From positions 372,001 to 436,000 of the forward strand of contig JAQPZY010001142.1 in NCBI GenBank assembly GCA_029931535.1: a stretch of DNA of 64,000 nucleotides. Reading direction: 5' to 3'. Origin of the DNA: Margaritifera margaritifera (taxonomy: Eukaryota > Mollusca > Bivalvia > Unionida > Margaritiferidae). Positions 55,579 to 64,000 of this stretch are shown here, one piece after another. The notes under the pieces are model-generated. The model was not told the DNA's origin and made no database searches. It was given only the letters and a program-made list of their open reading frames with translations. Made by a program: the position numbers and the translations under genes. Numbering within the stretch: position 1 is the stretch's first letter; each line of letters starts with the position of its first letter.

Positions 55579-58500
55579 TCGTACCGATATTTAGGTTCGA
55601 GATTATAGAGGGTACCAATATTGCATGACATCAAGACGTAGAGATGCAGCAATGAACAAACTGCTAGACATTAAAATCCACGCCCCAAAAAATAAACTGT
55701 TTCCTTAACCGAAGTTAAAATGACCACTTGCATTTCCAGACAGCGACCTTGAAAAAGCCTATTAAGTAGCACTCTGTAAATATTGCATAATTATTCAAGA
55801 TTAATATATGATGAGCTGTTCCTGGCCGCCATTATTGTGTCCAAAAACTGAATAAAATTAATAAGAACCTTATCTAGTCCATCAGTGCCATTTGCAGTCT
55901 GGTACATTTTAATGCTTACAATACAATTTACAGCTCTATGTTACACACGTATTTGTATTCTACACTTACATCCTCTTTGAGAACTTCTTCTCTTTACAGA
56001 GCTTCTGCAGGCATGAAGTCTATTAGCTATGCTATGCTGAATTAATTGACCTTAAATTTGGCTACTGTCACATCTGATAATATCGCTTGCATAAATAAGA
56101 TAATTTGGACACCTATGAATTATCTAGTATTTCACAAGTTTTAAATATATTTCTCCACGTGAAATATTTTCAAATATATAAACTTAAATAGATAGCTACC
56201 CTCTGATCTGTGAAAAGTAAATTTTACATTTCAAGCTTGACTTTGCTTTCGGACACTGTCTTCATGCTTGAGGGGCGTAATTTACACAACTGGTGAGTGT
56301 ATTTATATTCCTTCTCTTAATTCCGATGCACTTGTTTGATCCAGATCTTGTTTAAAACACAGCAATCAATATTTATTTAATTTACTAAATACTCTCTATA
56401 ACAACATATACTCTTTGCCTGCGTATTGTTTGTGATCTCCACGATATTTTGAAATATCAGAATCTGCCACGTGTATCACAACTCACCCTTTTTCATATTT
56501 TCTCACACGCTCATACAGACAGACAGGAATAAATGAGTTTTAGTCATCTGACACCTTCAACTGTTTTGATTTGTTTTCTTCTTCTTTTCGAGTAAATGAA
56601 AACGTCAGACTGGTTATATTACGGGAGGCTTAAGCTTCCAATAGTGATTGTCTAAATGTAAAGAAGGGTTAATTTAAATTCTAAATGTCTCGGTACTCAA
56701 ATCAACGACGTAAATCATATCGGCAGAATCTAGTAATCAGAACTTTAAAAAAATTGCCTTCGCATTAATTTAATTACACCATGAAAACTTTCTTTCGCAA
56801 GCAATATCCAAAATATCGTAGTGTATACAAAGGAAATTTTGTTTTTCTTTACCTAAATGATCATGCTAGTTATCTAAATTCTGACAAAGACAATTCCTGC
56901 AGTGTGACATTAATGAAAGGCAAGCATGCTAAACTTTCAGAAAGAACGCACTCTTCAGACACTGTGTGAAGTTGATAATGTACATAGTTATTTGATGCTT
57001 ACACATAATTCACCCGGATTAAACTGATGCATGCACACATGATAATGCACTTTTGATGAGCTTTATTCCTTCGGCCGTAATAATCTCCTACAAATAGCTG
57101 AAAGTAATATGTGGTGCATGCGATCAAGACAAAATACAGGAATCCCGTCCAGTTTAAGCCGCCGGAGATAAGTATTTAAGTATACCGTTAGGGCTGTTTT
57201 GACACGCAGTACCATAACCATAAACCTCATGGGGCGTGAAAATTAGCATGGTCCATGCAAAATGGATTTCTGAGACACATTTCTTAAAAGCATTATTCCT
57301 TTGCATTCCTCTACGGCTCTGTGTGCATTTTGCGAATTCTACACTCCCCCAAATTTTCATAAAGGTATTGACTCAGATAGGTTCACACTGCAGGTGGTAA
57401 ACTAGTGGGCGTGTTCGCAAAATAGCGTGTAAAGCTCAAGAATAAGTCAATCTTTTTTATCGTAGAATGGAATAATAACAGGGGAATTCGAAACACATGT
57501 GCATTACAGGTTGTCAATTTCAAGTATCTTCCACGCCAAAGTGATTTGTATTTTCCTATTAAGTAATTAGCAACCAGAACGCTCAAAAGAACCTCGTGAA
57601 GCTGACGAGTGTGCTTCATAATATAACCAGGTAGGGAAAGAAGTATACAAACAAGGGTCTCAGCAAACCCCATTTGCCTCGTCTGCGAACACCGCTATGA
57701 TGTATGCCTTGTGGCTTTTAAAACTTGAACACAAAATCTCCATGTGGTCGAAGGCGTCGCCATCGCCGCACCGTTTATTTGTTTGTTTTTACCTGAGAAA
57801 GGGGAGTATGCGAGTGTACAGAGAAACACGTGGCTGTCCTTATGGCGAATGAAAAAGGGATTTTCTCAAGTAAAACTATCCTTGTATCCTTGTGATACAA
57901 AGTTGTGCGTGGGGGATGTGGGAGGGATAGTTAAGTCAGTCAAGGTCATTTATAGCCTTGACAGTCCCCCTCAAACATGAAGGTGAAATCATGGTCTCAG
58001 CTCAGAAAGACCTAGAAGACAAAGAAGATAAAGAGGAATTACAAAGCTTGTTAAAAAAAAAATTAAATTAGCCTTTTAAAAGAAATTAATATATACAAGG
58101 AATGTGACGAAGGGAGGAGAATAAAATGCATATTTGACACCGAAGACAAATGTTTTGGCAGATTGTATGGCAGACAGAACAACATGCTAGCGCATATGCC
58201 CGGAGTTAGCAGCAACTAGGGGGGACTGATGGCACCACAAGACCAGACACTTTAGTCAAAGACGTGTAAGAAACTATATAAGACCACGACTTCATTTTGA
58301 TGTGGGAACTTGCCAAAGATAAGTAATATTCTATCTATCACTGTATTAAGTTTACCCCGATGGAAAGCAAAATGAGGCCAGACAAATCGTTATAAATTAC
58401 ACATTTGATCAGTAAACTTTAAATGTGAGATGCTTTATCGCTGCCTTTTGACCTCTAGTCTATTTTTCATTCATGGCATTTCGTTAAAATCATACTTGTT

Positions 58501-59052
58501 GCTTTCTTGCATTGCGCCATCAATTAGAAATAAGCGCCACAGTAATAAAAAACAGTCCCTAATGGCATGTTCTATGTACATACATCAAACGTGATCTGTA
58601 AAGTTCTCCATGATTCCCCAGCAAGGAGAAAGATTTCGGTCGGATGAACTTATCTTTATTCATATGTAGCAACAACAGGCCCTCATAAGACATGAGTTAG
58701 GTTGTCAGTCAACTTAAGATACCTGCATCGATATATGAAGTCAATAGCAATGTTTGCAATCAATAGAAAAATTAATTTGTGCTTTAATCATTTGCCCGAC
58801 TACCTTCAGTTGTAGGTGATATAATAGTGGAGCATATTCTCCGAAGAAAATAATGCATCACGGAAAGAATAAAAGTGCTATTCTGTGTGAGAATGAAATC
58901 ACCCGTTACGCTAGTTTTCTAAGATATAGGGGAGAAGAGAAACAATTTTCGGATCAGGGTTTAATAGCTGATGTCTTTTGGGTTGTTAACGCATGAAAAA
59001 GACCTTGGATCGTGGATCGTGTCGTTTCATCCAAGTGAATATTAGCATTCAA
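55579..59052. other. long stretch without recognisable genes
   Basis: About 3.5 kb. Unassigned ORFs at 56781-56969 (+), 57154-57360 (-), 57383-57673 (-, 96 codons) and 57744-57980 (+) show no motif I can name. Confidence 0.4.
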
Positions 59053-59311
59053 CCATTATACCAAATTTTCGGTCGGCCTTAAGATAGACAGACCTTGGAT
59101 CGTGTCGTTTCAGACAGAACTAATATAATATGTATAATGATAACATTAAATTGCATGCAATGATACAAGCTAAGGTTTATCTGCCTGAAGGCCAACACGA
59201 GCCGAGGTCTATCTGCCTTAAAGCCGACATTAGCCAAGGTCTATCTGCCTTACGGCTGACACGAGCTAAGATCTATCCGCCTTAAGGCCGACCAAAGAAT
59301 TGGTATAAATC
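59053..59311. repeat. foldback repeat with tandem units between the arms
   Basis: The left arm ACCATTATACCAAATTTTCG, GTCGGCCTTAAGATAGAC (59053-59091) is the inverse of the right arm ATCTATCCGCCTTAAGGCCGACCAAAG..TTGGTATAAAT (59271-59311). Between them, GCC(A/G)A(C)GGTCTATCTGCCTT units recur three to four times (59165-59292), about 37 bp apart. Confidence 0.65.
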
Positions 59312-60847
59312 TGATGAGGACCATGGGCAGATACTATTATTTTTATATAAAAAGAAACTGAGACCTAGAATCTATGAACTATTAAAACCATACGTAGAAG
59401 ATGATTGCAAAATTGTAATTTGTCTTTACCACGATATTACTCTGAATGATGCAAATGCAAATCAAGTACTTAGACTGAAATCAAGAAAAGCATCAGGTTC
59501 ATATACATGAACGCTCATGGCTGCCTTTTCAAAAGATGGAACTTATGAAAAGGTAATGCAGCTGTTCCGTTTCCTCGACGCCCTATGCCACGGAATTAAG
59601 AATATTGTGATTGTTCTGATCATCAAAATATTATGCAACTAATAATTTGGGCAGGGACATATAGGTAGCTAATGTTGATGGGTAGGTAATAGGCGATTGA
59701 TAGTCAGTTCAATGTTCGTCAAGAATGTTCTACACACCATATGCAAATTTATGATCGAAAGAGTTACAGATATGATTTCTTGTAGCGATTGAAACTGAAG
59801 TCTTGTCTTGCCTTGCATCATGTATATGTACATACAGTCAATGTTGTGGTCTATATTCATTACCATATTTATATAATACTTCACTCAAAACATAGATGTA
59901 TTTTGAACACAGTGCTGAAGACTCGGGGAATCGATTAATTTTCCTCATGAAGTATCATGGATAATGAATATTCAGGCACAGTTTCTATATGGAATTTTCG
60001 GTCTCTAGGTATTTGCTATAAATTCGAGATAATCTGATTAATGACCACGAATTTAAAATGACTAATTTCAGAACATAAAACCCAGTATATTTTATATCTG
60101 CAGTACACATAGGCCATGTCTCGCCTTCTTAAAAAAGAATATGGCAAAATTATAATAATTTTAATGCACATAATTACATCCTGCCTATGACGTAATCACT
60201 GAATGAATACAAACATAATGTATCAATATGTACCATAGCTTCATAGCATCTTACACAATAGAAATAGAAAGAGACAGACGAACGATAGATAGTTAGACTA
60301 AAAAAGATAATCACAAACTTCCAGAGAAAGCCCACATCGCAAGTATGCGAAAGTTTGCAAACTTGACCATTGGAAGTTTACATTAATATCCATTTGAGTG
60401 CTTGAGAGAATATCACCTAACATAACGTGTTTTCATTGTATGTGCACACAAACAGCAGCGAGAGAGAAATAGATGATACGTGAGAGAGTGACTTATTATT
60501 GGATTTAAAAGAGACACTGGTTCTTTAAAATGTATGAATGGATCTAACGATGAAGTGTTGGGTCTATCAATAAATATTAATAGCAATTCAAAAACTTTGT
60601 GTAGACAAAAATGAATAGTGAATCTTTATCTACGTTTCATTCGTCAGAGGTGTGCGGCTCACCTAAATTTCAAAATTTGAGATTTGTATTGCGCAAACAA
60701 TATAGGCACACAAAAAGCCACATTTCCACAAGGAACGACTACTAATATTTCCATTAGAATGTTTCCTCTTGCAAATAGCGACTCTGATGGTAAGTATAGC
60801 AACACTAAATATGCCTGGCATTGAGAATATAATACAGCCCTAATGTT
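59312..60847. other. no recognisable feature
   Basis: AT-rich. The minus-strand ORF at 59669-59884 is unrecognised. Confidence 0.45.

Positions 60848-60893
<46 letters not shown>
60848..60893. repeat. (CA)n microsatellite
   Basis: About 23 CA units. The 117-codon minus ORF through it gains length from the Cys-Val run it encodes. Confidence 0.97.
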
Positions 60894-60895
<2 letters not shown>

Positions 60896-61297
60896 CATTT
60901 TACAATGCATAATACAGGCTCCTTTTCTCGCGGCTGATCTGAAATAGTGTATAAGATGCTCATCTGATACAGATTTAGATTCCTCGCTGTCAAGGATGAC
61001 GTCACCTAACAACAGTCACGTTAAGGGACTACATGTGAGTAGAGGGCTGGAATCAAACTTAAAGAAAAACAAAACAAAAATACAAACATGCTTTTCTATT
61101 ATGGCATAATTGCTTAGGGTCATCAGTACAGTAACTTGATCTGGGTGCTTGTATCGCGTCTAGTTTATAGACGAAGAACATTGAAACATGCTAGAGCCTT
61201 CGCGTCTCGCGAGATTCGATGTCATTCCGCTATCAAACTCGATGCGATAAAAGCGTCCATATCACGTTACTGTACTGATAATATGTATATCTATCTA

Positions 61298-61300
<3 letters not shown>
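60894..61300. other. no recognisable feature
   Basis: Non-coding sequence. The plus-strand ORF starting at 61136 runs into the TA array. Confidence 0.4.

Positions 61301-61302
<2 letters not shown>

Positions 61303-61370
<68 letters not shown>
61303..61370. repeat. (TA)n microsatellite
   Basis: About 34 TA units. Confidence 0.97.
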
Positions 61371-61375
<5 letters not shown>

Positions 61376-61667
61376 AGGATACCATCTTCGTTTCTACATA
61401 GCTAGATGTAATATAACTTTAATGCGATCTATTACATAACTTTACAAAACAGTATTTGGTATAAGTAGGTGTTTTTTTTATTTACACTTCAATCATTTTA
61501 TGGATCTCAAGATGTGTTTTACAGTTTTTCAAGAGAAATCAATTGTGTTGAATCTTTCTTCACAAAATCACTTTTTTTTATACTGTAAACCTAAAGCAGC
61601 AATGATGCTTGTATTATTAATATTGAGTTGATAGATTCATGGCATATTATAATTCCACAAGATAGGC
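61371..61667. other. no recognisable feature
   Basis: AT-rich non-coding sequence. Confidence 0.4.
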
Positions 61668-61789
61668 GATGTTCAAATTGAATTATACACTACTTTATAT
61701 ACAGTATGTACAGTGTCCTATACCACTGATGTTCAAATCGAATTATACACTACTTTTTATACAGTATGTACAGTATACAATACCAGTGA
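61668..61789. repeat. tandem duplication, about 60-bp unit
   Basis: GATGTTCAAATTGAATTATA, CACTACTTTATATACAGTAT, GTACAGTGTCCTATACCACT, then a second copy differing at about six positions. Confidence 0.88.
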
Positions 61790-61934
61790 TCAGAAATAGC
61801 CTATTTATATTCACACTTTTGCTTTAAATTCTTTGATGTGTTCGCCTTGTATTTCTTGCCACGCCCATCTATTAAGACGCATTAGAATTAGATTTTTGTC
61901 CACGATGAACATACATGTCTATTATTATGATGAT

Positions 61935-61937
<3 letters not shown>

Positions 61938-62011
<74 letters not shown>
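61938..62011. repeat. (TA)n microsatellite
   Basis: About 37 TA units. Two plus-strand ORFs here are Tyr-Ile runs. Confidence 0.97.
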
Positions 62012-62014
<3 letters not shown>

Positions 62015-62479
62015 GCCTTAATGTCGAGTATATTGTAACAATTTATTTTATTTTTCATATAAAATTATTCCATTTAGAGAATTTGAGAATTAAGCTTTGT
62101 TTATAAATGATTTAACACGTTCTTGAACAAAATGAAATTCCTTAAAACTCCTCTTAAATAGGGTTGAAGAAGATTACAAACAAATATCCGACGTATTATG
62201 ATGCGGGAAGAAATATGGCATTAAATAAACGTAATTAGAGCCTGGAAATAAGATAATTGATTTAGTGAAGTGTAATTGCACTATTACAAATGCAATAAAT
62301 GTCACTTACGATAAGAAGAAATGACCTTGTGGGCCTTTTTTTTTCTTTTCACTGATGGTTTATTTACATATTGGAAACATTGTCATTTCCAAAGCTAGGA
62401 ATGCAATGTGTGCAATATTTCCTTGTTCCACGAGAGATTATGCAAACACTTATACGCACTATGCCTAAACTTTACATCA
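62012..62479. other. no recognisable feature
   Basis: AT-rich non-coding sequence. Confidence 0.4.
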
Positions 62480-62722
62480 TTTTGCTGTTTAAAGACATGT
62501 ATAACCCTTTTAAGTAAATTGATTTCATACTCATGATGAAAAACATTTATAACCCTCTTAAGTAAATTGATTTCATACTTACGATGAAAGACATTTATAA
62601 CCCTTTTAAATTAATGAATTTCATACTCATGTTTAAATACATTTATAACCCTTTTTAGTTAATTGATTTCATACTCATGTTGAAAGACGTTTATAAACCT
62701 TTTAAACTGATTTCATACTCAT
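62480..62722. repeat. about 48-55-bp minisatellite, 4-5 copies
   Basis: Units contain ACATTTATAACCCTTTTAAG, then TAAATTGATTTCATACTCAT and GATGAAA. Lengths vary because of small deletions in the last unit. Confidence 0.85.
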
Positions 62723-63159
62723 GATCTCCTCTAAAAGTTTGCAAACAATTCTTGCCTTTTTTTCCGATGCAAGTAGGAAAAACATCTGGTTAGATGTGCG
62801 AAGAACAGATTCTTACTAAACTACAGAAGTAGATCTAAAGAGGGCTTTTTGAATAACGCTATATTTTCGCGTTTTAGAGGGTAAAGAATGATCTATTTTC
62901 ACGTTTTATAGGGATATGATAAGATATATTTTCAAATGTATTTTTCAAAGATTGTATATTACAGAAGGCCATTAATGGAAGTGTCCCATTTAAGGATTTT
63001 TCACAAGGAGAACATTGATGTAGGTACTTTTTTTTTACTCAAACACAGCCAAATAAATTTTCACTGCATTATTTCAAATTTACGTGTTATAGAAATGTAA
63101 AACATTATTTAAATGTCGTCAGAGTCGCAAAATATTACTGCAGGTTTAAGTTGCGTCAC
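62723..63159. other. no recognisable feature
   Basis: AT-rich non-coding sequence. Confidence 0.4.
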
Positions 63160-63350
63160 CAATTAAATTACACAGATTAATCTTACTCATATTATAAGCC
63201 TAAAGAATCTTAGCTGGCAAATTAAAAATTGCATTAATTAATTTGTCTAATATCATAAGCAAAAATAATCTTAGCTGGCAAATTATAAACTACAATAGAT
63301 TAATCTTACTCATTTTATAGTTAAAAAGAATCTTAGCTGGCAAATTTTGT
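63160..63350. repeat. about 60-bp degenerate tandem repeat, 3 copies
   Basis: Shared core: ATTAATCTTACTCAT, then AA(G)AATCTTAGCTGGCAAATT. The three copies vary in length. Confidence 0.8.
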
Positions 63351-63441
63351 TTATATAGATTATATAATTTTAACAGCATTATCTCCAATGTATAATATGT
63401 TTATTATATTAACAACATATTTAATAACAATATATTAAAAA

Positions 63442-63961
63442 AAACTACATGGGGGCTGCTCAGCAACTTGCTCTGTATTATCACCTTTATTAATATAAAC
63501 TTTTTTATTCAATATTTCAAAATCAGCACATATTATAATTGGTATTGTCATCTGCATTTTATAATTTTGAAACATTAAAATAGTTTTGCCTTTTTCAGGT
63601 AACATTGTACGTTGTCCTTTTCAGTCAATTCCTTCCCAATCAATATCATGTTTTTCTAAAAGTTCTTCACTACTAAAAATGAGTGAACATCTCTTGCACA
63701 TATATTTGCATCATGATGTTTGTTGTTAATTCTGAGTAATCCTGCAATATTTGTAATCAACACATACTGATGTTTTTCATTTTGTGATATCAGCAACAGA
63801 TAGATATTATTTTTTCTTTCTTCCTTAGAATATTTGAGTCGGTATATTCCATTTTCCCAACCAAAAACATTAATAGATATTTCATTCATTAAGTTTTCAA
63901 ATTTAGAAACATATTTCAATAAAGCAGGAAATTTAATATCACAAAGGTTTAGTTTACCAAT

Positions 63962-63963
<2 letters not shown>
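63442..63963 (-). pseudogene. polB-like: N-terminal/exonuclease part of an adintovirus/Polinton-like DNA polymerase B
   Basis: Read from 63963 downward: DIKFPALLKYVSKFENL, then EISINVFGWENGIYRLKYSK, NNIYLLLISQNEKHQYVLI and NIAGLLRINNKHH (the ORF at 63656-63919 plus open sequence upstream of its Met). After a frameshift the neighbouring frame continues FLEKHDIDWEG, MLPEKGKTILMFQNYKMQM and TIPIIICADFEILNKK (about 63600-63500). This is the polymerase segment leading into exonuclease motif I, whose D-x-E pair is visible as ADFE. In relatives, the stretch before it holds a Cys-rich finger; here CARDVHSF keeps one Cys only. A (TA)n run cuts it at the right and similarity stops near 63442. It covers the part that is deleted in the 36-kb copy but lies 27 kb away on the other strand, so it is a separate remnant. 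Confidence 0.82.

Positions 63964-64000
<37 letters not shown>
63964..64000. repeat. (TA)n microsatellite at window edge
   Basis: TA units run to the end of the window, immediately upstream (in reading sense) of the polymerase fragment. Confidence 0.95.

Noticed and set aside
60659..61012. 117-codon minus-strand ORF
   Set aside because: Its middle is a Cys-Val run from the (CA)n microsatellite, and the flanks have no recognisable domain.

Overview
The window looks like gene-poor, AT-rich DNA from an invertebrate animal. A mollusc or another lophotrochozoan is my best guess, inferred from the mix of tRNA-derived SINEs, a non-LTR element with a 2A-like motif, Gmr1-like Ty3/gypsy DNA and adintovirus/Polinton-like remnants. 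The order and strand of the ORFs rule out a bacterial or organellar genome. Nearly all recognisable coding sequence is decayed mobile-element or virus-like DNA. I found no intact host gene. The only host-like candidate is a 32-codon open frame ending at base 99, cut by the left edge.

Layout. 0-8 kb: an inverted-repeat element (591-1158), a tRNA-derived SINE on the minus strand (about 2153-2345), and tandem repeats. 8.5-10.8 kb: a minus-strand non-LTR retrotransposon reverse transcriptase with internal duplications, abutting a piece of gypsy LTR (10830-11030). 11.0-13.7 kb: a plus-strand LINE 5' part (2A-like ORF1 leader, ORF1 RNA-binding domain, endonuclease), lying between two minus-strand coding-like stretches, one of which resembles an adintovirus/Polinton accessory protein. 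16-34 kb: mostly non-coding, with a long palindrome, minisatellites, one hAT-type MITE nested in another with an exact 8-bp target duplication, a LINE RT fragment, a truncated LINE inserted in a minisatellite, and a SINE with an 11-bp target duplication.

35.7-42.0 kb is the richest part. A degraded protein-primed DNA polymerase B and, on the opposite strand, an A32/FtsK-like packaging ATPase mark an endogenous adintovirus or Polinton. It is followed by a Ty3/gypsy element read as zinc knuckle, protease, an inverted block holding integrase and the first half of reverse transcriptase, then the rest of RT, RNase H, polypurine tract and 3' LTR. The block is flanked by 56-bp inverted repeats. Its contents show that the parent element had the unusual order PR-IN-RT-RH of Gmr1-like elements.

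42-63 kb is mainly satellites, microsatellites and SINE copies. At 63.4-63.96 kb a second polymerase B fragment (N-terminal region plus exonuclease motif) appears on the minus strand.

Protein assignments rest on motif recognition by eye. No database search was run.
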